Origin: Amorphophallus konjac
Lineage: Eukaryota; Streptophyta; Magnoliopsida; Alismatales; Araceae
NCBI GenBank assembly: GCA_022559845.1
Contig: CM040125.1
Span: 284,938,200 to 285,002,199, forward strand
DNA: 64,000 nucleotides
Direction of reading: 5' to 3'
The notes beneath the pieces were generated by a model. That model saw only the letters and a list, made by a program, of their open reading frames with translations, had not been told where the DNA came from and made no database searches. This document shows positions 10,621 through 21,466 of this stretch, one piece after another (the first letter of the stretch is position 1; each line of letters begins with the position of its first letter). The position numbers and the translations under genes were made by a program.

Positions 10621-12013
10621 GATTGGACGCACCCTCTCTTCAGGATCCCTGGTTTGTCAACCTTAGGAAATCTGTAGAGGCGAGAGCTGAGAAGGAAGAC
10701 CTCAAGGAAGTTTCATTAACAGAGTTAGAAGAGATTCTGGACGAAGAGGAATTGCCTTGGTATCATGAAATCGAATTATTTTGCAAAGAGGGGTCATTCC
10801 CAGAAGGGGCAAAAGTCGAGCAACGTAAAGCAATAAGAAGAGCCGCCGCAAGGTACACTGTCATTGCAGGAGAACTGTACAGGCGCGCTACTAATGGAAT
10901 GCTCATGAGATGCTTAGATGATGTAGAAGCTTGGAAAGTGGCCGAAGCGGCCCATTCTAGCGAGTGTGGAGGTTATATCAATGGCCAGGCTCTAGCAAAG
11001 AAGATCCTTAGGCAGGGCTACTACTGGCCCACTCTGGAGGAAGATTGCTCCCTCTATGTCCGGAGGTGTCTCAAATGCCAACTCCATGCTGATAAAATTC
11101 ACTCTCCAGCTTCGTCCCTACATCCTATGACTGCTCCTTGGCCTTTTTCTATGTGGACTTTCGACGTTGTCGGCCCACTCGGTGATCCTAATTCTCAGAT
11201 CAAGCAGAAATCCTTTATCCTCACCGCTACTGAGTACTTCACCAAATGGGCCGAAGCCGAGGCGTACGCAGAGATCAAAGCTACAACGGTGTGCCGCTTT
11301 ATCATGAAGAATATCATCTCACGGTTCGGAGTGCCAAGCAGCATCGTCACCGACAACGGACCCCAGTTCGTCTCCCAAGAGCTTAAGGACCTATGTAAGA
11401 AGTTCAATATTGCATTGCATCATTCATCTCCATATTACCCTCAAGGCAACGGTCAAGCCGAGGCCACTAATAAAACCCTTCTTAAAATCATTAAGAAAAC
11501 ATGCGAAGCACATAAATTTTCTGATTAGCCTGAAAGATTGGTGGAAGCTCTATGGGCTTACCGCACCTCCGTCCGTACCCCTACGGGACAAACTCCCTAC
11601 TCTCTGACTTACGGGATGGAGGCGGTGCTCCCATACGAGATCTTAATCCCTTCCCTCAGAGTGCAGCTCGATAAGGAACTTAATCTCGATGAACGTCGAG
11701 AGGCATTGCTGGTCCAGTTGAAACTCTTGGATGAGAAGAGGATGCGGCTGATCATGTTTTTGTTTATCAAAAGAGGGTTTCGCGTTATTTTCAAAAGAAG
11801 GTAATTGAACGAAAATTTTGTAAGGGTGAAATGGTTTTGAAACGTAAATTTATTCGGTCTGCAGGTCCTAGGTCCAAATTACAACCTAACTGGGAAGGGC
11901 CGTTCGTAGTGAAGGAAGCTTATCCAGGGAATGCTTATCGTTTAGTAAACGCGGAAGGTGAGGAGCTCTCTCACCCGTGGAATGGGTTGTATCTTAAGCG
12001 TTTCTTTCCTTAA
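10621..12013 (+). pseudogene. T1 integrase, interrupted
   Basis: The N-terminal zinc-binding region (about 10950-11090) has H...C-G-G-Y where H-x-x-C-G-x-H is usual, so one of the two histidines is a tyrosine; the C-x2-C pair is present. The catalytic core follows with F-D-V-V-G-P-L, T-D-N-G-P-Q-F and the Glu in G-N-G-Q-A-E-A-T-N. A TAG at 11526-11528 replaces the Trp codon of the conserved D-W-P region (TGG to TAG). The frame resumes and contains L-W-A-Y-R-T-S. A 1-base loss near 11740 shifts it again, and the C-terminal domain ends at 12013 (EGPFVVKEAYPGNAYRL region). The final K-R-F-F-P is typical for Tat integrases. Confidence 0.87.
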
Positions 12014-12770
12014 AAAAATATAAACCATGTGCTTCTCCCGCAATAAGAACTTCCTCCCTATCTTCAAAAGGAGAGTCTCAAGTAAGGCAATCACACACTA
12101 CACGACATCCCTGGTCGGGCTCCTTGTTTAAACGACACCGTTTTTCCTTGGCCGTACTTTAAGGGAAAGTCAAAGTCCCTGTCCGCTTCATTCTTCGGCT
12201 GAATCCAGGGGCAAGGAGTGAATAAGGAGGCGACGACCAATCCAAACTCCCTAACGAGAAGAGGTCTCAAATAGGGGCAAGTCCGTTATGACCTGACGCC
12301 ACAAGGAACGAAGGAAAAGAAAAGAAAAGGAGTGTTCTTTGCAACGAAATCGAAAGCATCATCTTAAAGTCTATGAATGAATTTTCAAAAGCTCCAACGG
12401 AAAAAGAAAGCTAGGCATGACAAGAGTGGCAGTACAGTTTCCCGCGGGACGTTATGAGCCCGGTCGCATGCATGCCTAGGTGGACAAAGGTTCGATGGCG
12501 GACATGAAAGCCCCGGCACAACAGACCGAATCTCTAATAGGGTTGTACGGTGAGGGAATCAAGTTCTAAAAACTCCCATATCTGGCCTAAAGCTTACCCC
12601 CATGATCTTTTTTCCTTTTAGGACTGAGATGAGTACCCTAGGTATGGCATTGGTAAAAACACCGTCACGATGATCGGGTCTCGGCCAGGGGTTGTCACAA
12701 TATTGCACGCCGATCCCTAGACTGAATCTAAAACGAGGAAGGTCTCGAGTTGCTAGAGAGGCACTGGTTT
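12014..12770 (+). other. T1 post-pol noncoding module
   Basis: No coding sequence. The segment is related to 60500-61160 in T3 at several places: a CTCC(T)TG(T/G)TTTAAAC block, a CATG(A/T)CAAGAGTGGCA block, and AAAGCCCCGGCACAACAGAC. It is conserved between two elements that differ in LTR, so it may be a functional 3' untranslated signal of Tat elements. Confidence 0.65.
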
Positions 12771-12970
12771 TTCAAAATCCAAAAACAACAAATATTCTCA
12801 AAATCCAAAAACAAAAAAATATATATTCTCAAAATCCAAAAAACAACAAATATTCTCAAAATCCAAAAACAACAAATATTTTCAAAATCCAAAAACAAAC
12901 AAATATTTCCAAAAGTCCAAAAAACAAAACAAACATTTTCAAAATCCAAAAACATTAAATACTTTTCAAA
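12771..12970 (+). repeat. A-rich minisatellite after T1 pol
   Basis: Seven or eight units of about 23-30 bp built on CAAAATCCAAAAACAACAAATATT, with variable A-runs. T3 has a different A-rich minisatellite at the same structural position (61227-61478). Confidence 0.85.
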
Positions 12971-13629
12971 ACGCCCAAAAATACCATCATATGCATAGCA
13001 TGCATCGCATCTTCATTATGTTTTCGCCTATTTTTGATAAGGCTCCACCCCTTGACCAAATATCAAGAAATGGTCATTATCTAACTTGCTTCAAGGCAAG
13101 GGGTTGAGTCTAAGAACAGATCTAACTTGCTTCATGTGTGAGTGTGTGCAGGATACAGGGGCAAGCCCAAAAGCAAAAGCTCACAACTATGCAGGTTCAA
13201 AGCATGTAACGCGCCAGTATCAGACCGTTACAGTCATGTAATGGGCCCATCGTCGATCGTTACTTTCCTTCAGGCATGGGCCCTCTTCTTTTTTGAACCT
13301 TCACTTTAGCGGTCTGAGAACCTACCGTTACTTGAATATAACGGCTCGAGACCCATCCGTCACATCCTTCAGAGACCGGGCTCTCGTTACTCTCATTCTG
13401 ACGGCCTGTCGTAGGACCGTTATTTCTTTATGGCGGCCCTGTGCCCATCCGTCATATCCACCAGAAACCCTGTCTGTTCACATCAGTCTAGCCTTTCAAC
13501 TATGGAACTCAAGATCATTCAGCTATGGCACTCTTATCTCATTTAAGCAAAGATTAATGAAATATAATTCTTGATAAAATCCAACTTCGGTTGTCAATTG
13601 CATGATAGCTCTCATAAACAAAAAGAAAA
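12971..13629 (+). repeat. Spacer with palindrome array (13206-13455)
   Basis: Noncoding spacer between the minisatellite and the antisense genes. From 13206 to 13455 it holds about six palindromes of the T1 type, for example TAACGC...CCGTTA, TAGCGG...CCGTTA, TAACGG...CCGTCA, GACGG...CCGTTA and GGCGG...CCGTCA. Nothing else is recognised. Confidence 0.7.
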
Positions 13630-14830
13630 TCAAGATACATTCAATTTCTTATCCGCAAGAGGGCGGATCTTTCTCAATTCTCTCACATAATCTCGGCGTG
13701 TTTCGTCATCCTCTTCAACCTCTGCTTGCCACGGGCGTACCTTGCTGATCTCCCACATGGTCAGCGTGTTCCGGATTGCTCGTTCATCTTCCTCGGTCCC
13801 CATCTTCCTAGGTAGAAGGGGAGGGTAGTGTGATAGTGCAGGAACACTGATTCGAGGAAATCCGATCTGAAGAGGGCATCGGTGCGGGTTGTAGATCGCC
13901 ATGGTAGTGTTTCCTACTAGCTGGAGGTCGAGGCCTTGATGCCATGGTATTTTGAGAAGAGTGCTTCGGAGGACTCTTGGTCGCATGATGAACTTGTCCA
14001 TTGGAAGAGTGTTGAAGAAGAGGCGCCACTCATCCTGAGTTTTCTTATCCGCTGTCTTACATTCAACCTGAGGAGAGTATCCAAATGCCCCTCCAATAAA
14101 GAAGAGAGGGTGGCTCCCGAAGATTCGGCTTGCAGAAGTTATGTCTTCCTTAGGAAGGAATTTGACTCTCACTCCTATCCAGCACTCGAGGAGTATCATA
14201 GGACCAAACAAAAACCCTCCTAAGCAAGCCGAGCTTAGTCCTTCATAGAGGTATGAGAGGACCGCTTGAGAGATAGACATACCCCGCCACAGCCCACTAA
14301 TAATACCAAGGTTTTGGATATCTAAAAGGTGATCGGTGGTGGTAAAAAGGAAGACCCCACACAAGCAAACCACCACCGCCTTGGCTATTGCTTCATGTCT
14401 CTCCCAGTTATTCTTACAATGAGACACTACCCATTGTGCAAAAGGAATCAAGTGAATGTGGTGTGGGCTGATCATGGTTCTCACGTCCTTTGGATTGTGA
14501 ATGAAATCACTCAATATCAAGGACGAATCAATAGGCTCTATTGTGTAGCAAACCCGGTCTTCATCCCCCACCTTAGTCTTAGGAAGGGCTAGGTAGGTTT
14601 CTACCTCCTCTAATAGGACGGTTGCTTCAAAGGAAGGGAAGATGAAAGTATGAGTTTGTGGATGCCATAGTTCCACAAGTGCTGAGAGGCATGGCCAATC
14701 GAAGGACAATTTCTGGAAATTCTTGCCTAAAACCAAGAGAGGTTGGAGGTGCCATGCCTTAAGGATCGATGTGACCTCTATGGGGAGTGCCTTTACCATG
14801 GGAGCCACCCACTTCAGATTGAAATAGCAC
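13630..14830 (-). pseudogene. T1 antisense gene A, main exon (plant mobile domain/DUF7745-like)
   Basis: An open frame of about 400 codons runs to a stop at 13630. The N-terminal third has the pattern seen in plant mobile-domain and DUF7745 proteins: a Trp-rich helix, L-x-E-L-W-H-P-Q-T-H-T-F-I-F-P near residue 50, then a L-L-E-E helix and A-L-P. A hydrophobic middle part with F-L-F-G-P-M-I-L-L and a C-terminal acidic tail follow. These families occur in plant transposons and retroelements and have no proven biochemical activity. An AAG acceptor (AG at 14831-14832) fits an upstream exon at 14925-15062. With the simplest sites the phases do not close, so a start or splice site has changed, or the 5' exon is mis-set. 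It lies 1.6 kb downstream of pol in opposite orientation. Confidence 0.65.
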
Positions 14831-14924
14831 CTTGGACCAGGAAGGGGCTTGAGAAAGGAAGAAGGAAGGTTACAAAAAGAAGTGCAGCAAAAATCTGAAC
14901 TTTGGGTGAGTTGTGAGAACTTAC

Positions 14925-15062
14925 CACTCTTTGGGCGTTGGAGCTTAAGTGCTTGGGAATTGATGTCAGCCGATGAAGTTCTCCATGCTCTTTTCTTGCA
15001 GCTTTGGGGCCGGTGTAAGCTTTCTCCTCCATAGCCATCACCTCGAAGCTCCTCTTCATCAT
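14925..15062 (-). pseudogene. T1 antisense gene A, possible first exon
   Basis: A 46-codon frame starting with tandem ATGs at 15062 and ending at a clear donor, G|GTAAGT (minus strand, 14919-14924). The product is short and basic with no recognised motif. Support is the donor site and its position 94 bp upstream of the acceptor of the main exon; the phase mismatch lowers confidence. Confidence 0.4.
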
Positions 15063-15294
15063 GCTTTCTGCTCTTTGGAAGAACTCCTCAAACCCTAGAA
15101 CAGAGGTTTCAGCAAAAACTGCGATTTTGATTAAGGTTCCGAGTTGCTAAAGCTTATATTTAACTTTGGAAGGGTAAGACTCGGGCTAGAAGGCTTTATC
15201 TTCAATTAGGATAAGTTCTAGCGGTGGTTTAAGTAGCTAAACCTCGGGTTTTAGTTGTCTCGGCTCAATCCGATTCGGATTACAACCCAGATTC

Positions 15295-15748
15295 TGACGG
15301 TCCATCGTGCGGCCGTTATTTCATTCTGACGCGCCAGCCCTTGGCCGTCGCATTTTCTATGGGTTTCAATTCCCCGAATCATGTTCTGTGGAGAATAACG
15401 GTCTAAGGGTCTACCGTTACTTTTTGTAACGCACAAGCCCTGAGTCGTCACATTCTCAGCCACTCGGTTCTTTCTCTTCTTGGCTAAAACACTTCCTGAC
15501 GGTCTTGCTTAGGACCGTCTATTTCTGACGCGCCTTCTTCAGACCGTCGCATTTCCTGCTAGTTGCCCTGGACAACTATCGTTCTTCCATGATTAACGGT
15601 CTGACCCTTGGCCGTTATTTGCATTTGACGCACCCTTGATTGGCCGTCGTTTATCCTGATGCCCCACTGCCGGAGTGGGTCTCTGATCATTAACGGTCTT
15701 TCACCAGAGCGTCATTTTGATTATGGCGGTCAGATCTTAGACCGTCAC
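15295..15748 (+). repeat. Large palindrome array between T1 antisense genes
   Basis: About ten units of 22-30 bp. Arms alternate between TAACGG...CCGTTA, TGACGG...CCGTC(T/A) and TGACGC...CGTCGC, often trailed by (T/A)TTTC or ATTTC. The rest of 15063-15294 and 15749-16021 is AT-rich spacer without other features. Confidence 0.8.
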
Positions 15749-16021
15749 TTTCTCTGCTGCTGGGTTCAGACTGTTCCTTCTGCCCTTGCCTAGACCTGGC
15801 GGTCTTTCACATTATACACCTCGTCCTCTTCCCATTTTCATGCATTCCTGCATACATCTCATTCATCTCATTCATCCACATTTTGTCCATCCTGCTATTT
15901 TTCACATTCATTCATTCACACTTGCATAAAATTAAAACAAAACAGAAAGCTAAAAAGAAAAATCTCATTCCATTTTGCCAAAAGTTCTATACAAATGATA
16001 AATAAAAACGTAAGAAAGGCA

Positions 16022-16573
16022 TCATTCGGTCGGCTTATCCGCCGGGCCACCCTCATCCTCTCTATCCTCGGGTCTCCTCACAGGTGGCGGTGCTATGGAA
16101 GCACTCTCCTCCTGCTGTCCTCTCTCTGCCCTCTCATTCCTCCGCTGGGCGGAGGAGCTGACAAGGAAATCCCCGACTGAGCCGCTAGGGGCAGCACTCC
16201 TATGTACACCACTCTGGGAGGTGCATCGCTCCGGTCCCCGGCCAATCATCCGCACCGTCCACTCCAGTGTCCGCAGCTCGATCTTCAGTGTAAGGATCTG
16301 ACGCCGCGTCTCCTGCGCCTCGGTCCGGTAGCGATCCAAGTCGGCCGTCCTGATTTGAAGCTCCTCCACCTCAGCTCGTGCCCGCGCTAACTCCTTCCGG
16401 AGTTGTTCCATCTCTGCGTCATCTAGGCGTCGCGGGGTCTCTGCTCTCAACCGGGCCATCTCTGCCCGTACTAGCTCCGTCTCTGCTCGGGCTCGATCAG
16501 TCTCGGCCCGGCTTCTCTCTACCTCAGCTCTCGCCTGGCTGGCCTCGGCCACCGCTGCTGCTAGGTCCCTCAC
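16022..16573 (-). pseudogene. T1 antisense gene B, exon 7 (coiled coil, C-terminus)
   Basis: Exon of 552 nt, 183 codons plus stop, entered through CTACAG|GTGAGG (AG at 16574-16575). It encodes a long Ala/Arg/Glu heptad region (repeats of R-A-E-T-x-R-A) over roughly the first 120 residues, then a Ser/Arg/Glu-rich tail. It matches the second half of the T0 last exon in kind. The coiled coil suggests self-association; no enzymatic motif is visible. It is open throughout. Confidence 0.7.
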
Positions 16574-16648
16574 CTGTAGATTGCATTTCATATCATTTAC
16601 TCATGAAGCATTTAATTAGGCATGATCATGACTTTTTTAGTCTCTTAC

Positions 16649-16789
16649 CCGCTCCGCGAGGGTGGCCTCCGCCTCCTCGGCCCGGGCAACTGCCCGAGCA
16701 AAGTCGGCCTCCTGCTCAGCCCTGCCTCCCGCAGGCTACGAGGAAGACGATGGGGCATCTGGTCCGGCACGTTGAGCTCCCTCGGCCCG
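16649..16789 (-). pseudogene. T1 antisense gene B, exon 6
   Basis: 141 nt (47 codons), acceptor AATGCAG and donor G|GTAAGAG. It encodes the Ser-run segment followed by an Ala/Glu-rich helix that T0 has fused to the next exon. An in-frame TAG directly after the serine run breaks it; the reading on both sides matches the T0 protein in character. CAG to TAG is the simplest cause. Confidence 0.65.
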
Positions 16790-16878
16790 CTGCATTTAGA
16801 AATCATGGTCAGTTAGCATTTGCATTTGCATCATGAACATCATTGCATGAATCATAAGCATTTAAGTTTTAGTCTCAC

Positions 16879-16971
16879 CAGGAGCTCCAGGGCAGCCCGG
16901 TACCCGTCCCGCAGTTGGATGGTGGAGTGGAGTAGCCCTTCTAGCTCGGCTATCCGTCCCTCAGGATCTAG
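16879..16971 (-). pseudogene. T1 antisense gene B, exon 5
   Basis: 93 nt (31 codons), acceptor AATGCAG at 16972-16973 and donor TG|GTGAG. It encodes a heptad-like helix (IAELEGLLHS region) equivalent to the T0 stretch at 1070-1173. It is phase 0 on both sides. Confidence 0.65.
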
Positions 16972-17051
16972 CTGCATTTAGAAAGCATGAGTCAGCATCC
17001 ATCATCTTGCATTTTCATATAGAGAAGTTTAGAGTTTTAGAAATTGCATAC

Positions 17052-17426
17052 CGGTCGTCGGGTACCTCGGTATACCCGGTCGCCATAGAATCGAGCGAAG
17101 GCCTTCAGGTAGGCCTCGTCGCTCTCATCCCGATCCTTCACAGCCCTGCCTCGCTGCCTCCAGTCAAGGACGTACTTCGCCTTCCGGGCGCGCCAGTCCA
17201 CATTTCCACTGATGCCTCTCGCCGACTTGCCTGGGCGGTCATCATTGCGATGCGGAAAGGTCACCTCGGGCTGGTGTAGTCCCCGAGTCTGTAGGATCAG
17301 CCTGTAGTGCAGAGGCTCGATGATATGGATGCAGTGCAACCATATGTCTCGCCCCCGGTACGATAGCGACGCCTCTACCCACGGTTGTCCCGTGTAGCCT
17401 TCGCTGCGGTACGGGGTCCATCTCAC
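17052..17426 (-). pseudogene. T1 antisense gene B, exon 4 (mobile domain, C-terminal part)
   Basis: 375 nt (125 codons) if the exon starts at 17426. It begins with V-R-W-T-P-Y, then W-V-E-A and W-L-H-C with V/I-E-P-L, the W...PY...WL pattern of the C-terminal part of plant mobile-domain proteins, and goes on to a basic region. The bases before it read CAA|GTGAG; all other exons have CAG at this place. One G-to-A change therefore seems to have destroyed the acceptor and moved the nearest AG by one base. The donor is CCG|GTATGC. Confidence 0.7.
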
Positions 17427-17512
17427 TTGAAAGCATTCATTCATTTGTCAGCATATAGAAGCATATAGAGGCATGTAAAGCACATAGAAATCATTTTGAG
17501 TCCCGGGCTTAC

Positions 17513-17674
17513 CGATGTGTGTGGGTAGGAGTCCAGGTCATCCTGGATCGTCCGGGTCAGTCTAAGGACCGATCCCCTGTCCCTCGCCACCGACCATCGC
17601 CTCGCGATTGGTATGAGGCCAGGATGGAGTAGTGCGCCTCTCCCAATCTCCGGGAGGTACATATAGCTCCAGAC
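17513..17674 (-). pseudogene. T1 antisense gene B, exon 3
   Basis: 162 nt (54 codons), acceptor AATGCAG (17675-17676), donor TCG|GTAAGC. It starts V-W-S-Y-M-Y-L-P, resembling the W-x-Y-E/M-x-x-P motif of plant mobile-domain proteins, followed by a region with an R-R-W block. Open and phase 0. Confidence 0.7.
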
Positions 17675-17775
17675 CTGCATTTTGAAATCGAGTCAGTCGC
17701 ATCATTTTGCATAAATCATTTACATGAATCACAGCATAATCATGGCATAATAGAAAGCATTTAAAGTGCATTCAC

Positions 17776-18301
17776 CTGTAGGAAGGGCGAGAAGCCGCCC
17801 AGTATAGTCTGGCGATCCGTGGTGCTCAGGTAGTCGAACAAGAATGCGAGTACTGCTGCTCCCCATGCGTACTTCCTGACTCTGCTCAAATCCTCTATCA
17901 TCGGCAGCAGTCTGCAGCTGATGACGTCTGCCCGAGTCGCGAACAGAAGCTTCCCGAACAGCAACATCAGGAAGCGCCTGAGCACTCTGTCTCCCTCTGG
18001 TCCCGCCTCTGCCGCCACGTGAGGGTGCACCTGGTCGATCACTCTGCCCAGATGCTCCTCAGGTAGCTCTCCCACGGTGATTGCCGCTCCTCTCAGCCCC
18101 AAGCTCTCCTGCAGCACTGATCTCGCAAGCTGGGAAGAAGACTGACCCGGCCTGATCAAATCTAACCCGAGCAGCTGCTGCGCTACCTCTCGGTAATCGC
18201 CGTATGTCCATCTGGTCACTGCGGCGCCGTGGACTCTCAGCCCGGTAATCCTCGCCATATCTTCCAGTCTGGGGATCATGTGGCCCCATGGGAAGATGAA
18301 C
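17776..18301 (-). pseudogene. T1 antisense gene B, exon 2, 3' piece (mobile domain core)
   Basis: The core of the plant mobile domain (aminotransferase-like mobile domain) is plain: F-I-F-P-W-G-H-M-I-P-R-L-E-D-M-A-x-I-T-G-L at its start, matching the family signature H-T-F-H-L-P-x-G-E-M-T-x-T-L-E-D-V. Further on is Y-A-W-G-A-A-V-L-A-F-L-F. The piece ends at donor CAG|GTGAATG. Its 5' half lies at 21467-21653 beyond S1. Taking out S1 and one TGAAC copy gives a 708-nt exon, 236 codons, with the reading frame kept. Confidence 0.8.
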
Positions 18302-19772
18302 TGTCACGCCCCGAGCGCGGAAGATACCCGGAGATGCGCGACGTGTCTATATCAATCATGTCAATCAGAGTGGTCGTGTATTCGACACAAAGACAGAGAT
18401 GCGCAAAATAGCAAGATAACCCAATCCTTTATTTCATAATGGATAGACTATTACAAATCCAATACTCTGTTTAATAAAAAGGAAAAGAATACATATTTGA
18501 CTCAAGAAACTATAGAAAAGACTAGATGACACTTGGAGAATCTCTATCTCTTTCACTCTTGATCATTCCCATCCGATTGACTTCCATCGTCGTCGGACTT
18601 ACCTGAAAAGTAAAAAGGGACAAACGGAATGAGCGAACGCTCAGTAGGAAATTATATCTCAAGTACTAGCAAGGGGTTTAAGTAATTACATTTTCATGAA
18701 TGCAATAAAACTATGCATGCTCGCATGAAACGACAAGATAGAGAGAATGTAATATCAAAGAAATAAGATGAACTTAATCATGAACTTCCAACAAGATGAC
18801 AAGTATATTCAAGGTATTCAAGCAAGCACGTTTAACAAGTCATGTCAAGAACTTTGGCTATCATGTATCAAGCAAGTAAATTACCCTTTTTCGGGCCACG
18901 CATTTCATGTAAAGTCAAGTACGATTCAAGTACAAGATGTGTGTGGAATGTCCAATCAAGCAAGTCAAGTACTCGGTATAATGCCAGATACCTTATCATT
19001 TTAACTCCCATGGGCACAAGTACTTTCGGGTGCTCCTCCCAGGACCAGATCGGGCCCTATATGCGCAGACATTTATCATGTATTTTTGACATCCACTCTT
19101 GTTTATATAGCCAATATAGAATTTCAATATTCAAGCTTGTAGACATGTATGACAACTTTGACAGAATAGAGTCCAAAAATATGACAAAGGACATAAATTG
19201 GCGATAATAACGGTATAATCACGATGTCGATAAAACTAGGTAGAATATGGTTCCCTTAACTTAGGTACCATGACAAATCAATATGGACATTCTTTATATA
19301 GAATTGAGGTCCACATGAACATTCGATCAAGCAAGATACCCTCATTCTTATCATAGAATTGGGGTTTACAAGAATGACGCGATATGGCATGATATCATCA
19401 TCCCATCAAGAATTTCTTATGATATACTCTTTGTATAATCATAAGGGCCGGTATACCATGTTTCTTTAGATTGACATGGCAAGGATCGTGTAATGGGTTT
19501 TTTTTTTAGGGTACAACCAGCTCAGTCGGCCTTGAGGGAATCCAAGGCTACGAGGAGTCTTACGGAGGTCTCTATGACTAACTCGCTAGTCCAAAGGAAC
19601 GGAATGTCCAAAGGAGAGCTTGTATGTCAATGAGAATTGAGTGTGATTGATAAAACACCGTGAAAAGTGGGACTATACTCACGGAGTGGAGAATAGTGCC
19701 GATATATATATATATGTATAATATATAAACCATCGGTTAGCAAATCAGAGGAAAAATCAGTTTACAGTAAAA

Positions 19773-20456
19773 TAACGACTTAGGTCAAGTCGTTTCTCAA
19801 GTAATTAACGCCTAACAGAAGGGCGTTTAAACATGGTCCGTTTTGCAGAATTTTCAATAATTCAATAATTTATTTAAAACGCGCCTTCGTTAGGGGCGTT
19901 TCTTCAAGAGTTGACGACTACAGTAGCAGGCATCTTTTTATTTACAATATTTTTCAGAACATATTTATTTTCAGAAATTATCAAAAACGCGCCCTTGTCA
20001 GGGGCGTTAATCATTAAATTCTTATTTTCACAGAATATATATTCCAGGATTTTAACAGATACGCGCCCTAGTAAGGGGCGTTTATTTTTAATTCACGCCC
20101 TATGATGGGGCGTTTACATATGGAAAACGACCTAGTCTAGGTCGTGAATTCAAGAGATACCATGAATTTTCATGGGCAGTAATAATTTCAGGATAATAGA
20201 ATTCATGGAGAAAATTATGTATGGTCATGACAATAAAATTAGCAAGTTTGAAGACATGTGATCATGCATTATTGTAGGATCATTATTTCATAGATACTCA
20301 ATTCTTAACATGGGTGATTAATGATTAAATGAAATTAACGCCTGTGTGCAGGGTGTCAAATCCAAAATTGACGACCTTGGCAGGGTCGTGACTTGTAAAG
20401 TAGCGCCCTAGTCTGGGGCGTGTATTTCATAGTCACGCCCTTGCTAAGGACGTTTC
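19773..20456 (+). repeat. Palindrome array 1 in S1 (ACGCCC...GGGCGT type)
   Basis: About eleven units of 22-26 bp, for example AACGAC...GTCGTT, AACGCC...GGGCGTT, ACGCGCCC...GGGGCGT and GCGCCC...GGGGCGT, separated by 20-90 bp of AT-rich DNA. Confidence 0.8.
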
Positions 20457-20709
20457 TTTCCAGAAATTAACAGAAAGTCGTTCAGAAACTATAGTAAACC
20501 AAACCATGTATATGCATGATAATTATTGTACTGTATCAATTTAGTTTGGGCTACAGTGACTTGAGAAAATCCTACCTTATGAGGATTATCTGTGAAGATC
20601 TGGTTGAGAATACTAGACTCTGAAGCTTCTAACAGCAGCAAATAGCAGCAGGCAGGGCTTGACAGAGGATGGAGTTGTTCTGTCAAAGAACCTTTGTTCT
20701 TCGGTAGAT

Positions 20710-20976
20710 CACTAGAGCTTTCCTACAGGGGAATATGAAGAGATGTTAGAAATTTCTTTATAATGCTTGGCTGAAGATGGAAGATAGAAGAACTTACCCT
20801 TGTTCTCCACGAAGTCCAGGCTTCTTCAACCTGTAAGAAGAGAAGGAGATGAAGAACGTTAGTTCTTCATATACTCGAAACAGAAGAAAGGAAAGAAGAA
20901 CAGTTCTGTTCTTCACTTACCGTCGCAGAGGCTTGGATCAAATAGGTTTAGGGTTTGTCAAACGAGAGATTTTATA
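20710..20976 (-). promoter_or_regulatory. Possible S1 promoter with spliced leader
   Basis: On the minus strand a TATAAAAT (20969-20976) is followed within about 50 bp by a donor G|GTAAGTG (20915-20920). After that come a CTTACAG acceptor near 20829, a short exon, a second donor G|GTAAGTT near 20795, and a CCTGTAG acceptor near 20722. Three consensus donor/acceptor pairs in 260 bp suggest a spliced transcript starting in this LTR-like element. Confidence 0.4.
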
Positions 20977-21116
20977 GGATTTTGGGAATCCTAACAATAG
21001 TTAGTGTTTGATTGGAAGTAATATTTCCAAGATTGAGTTATTACCACATTCGAACTCTTTCTCATAGTTATCACTTACCCTGGATAAGTTCTGGGTTCGA
21101 ACGGTTCCGAATGGAA

Positions 21117-21356
21117 TTAACGACTTTGGTAAGGGCGTGTATTCTTTAATTGACGCCTTGCATAAGGGCGTTTCTTAAAAAGCGCCTTGACAAAGGGCGT
21201 TTCGTCTTTTAAAACACGCCCAAGATAGGGGCGTTTATTTTATTTACCCATTTGGTCGCGTGAGAACTGACGACCGCAGGTGTGGGCGTCCTTTCTTTAT
21301 TCACGCCATGGATAGAGGCGTTTCTTTATAAATTAACGCCTTAATAAGAGGCGTTA
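21117..21356 (+). repeat. Palindrome array 2 in S1
   Basis: About seven units such as AACGAC...GGGCGTG, GACGCC...GGGCGTT, ACACGCCC...GGGGCGTTT and AACGCC...GGCGTTA. They sit between the two TATA-like boxes. Confidence 0.8.
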
Positions 21357-21466
21357 TTTTTAATTTTGTTTTATTTCGTCCAATTAACCCTATTCCTTTT
21401 ATATATTACTTCTGTAATATATATGTTTTAATTCATTTCAATTATTCATTTATTAGGGTTGCTACA

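Larger units (their letters stand above)
18302..21466 (-). mobile_element. S1: 3.2-kb TG...CA insertion, probable solo LTR
   Basis: It is bounded by TGAAC at 18297-18301 and 21467-21471, a perfect 5-bp target duplication. Removing it restores the mobile-domain frame. On the minus strand it begins TGTAGCAACCC and ends GGGGCGTGACA. I find no direct repeat of either end inside, no coding region and no primer site, so a solo LTR fits best. It has a TATA-like box near each promoter candidate (minus-strand TATATAAAAGG at about 21398-21408 and TATAAAAT at 20969-20976). Two palindrome arrays are of the same ACGCCC...GGGCGT type as T3, suggesting a relative of the T3/T0 family. A non-LTR origin is not excluded. 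Confidence 0.75.

Noticed and set aside
12771..12970. Small ORFs of 75-88 codons over the A-rich minisatellite
   Set aside because: They are translations of a simple repeat on both strands.
18302..21466. DNA transposon or MITE
   Set aside because: The ends are TG...CA with a 5-bp duplication, and no terminal inverted repeat beyond a few bases was seen.
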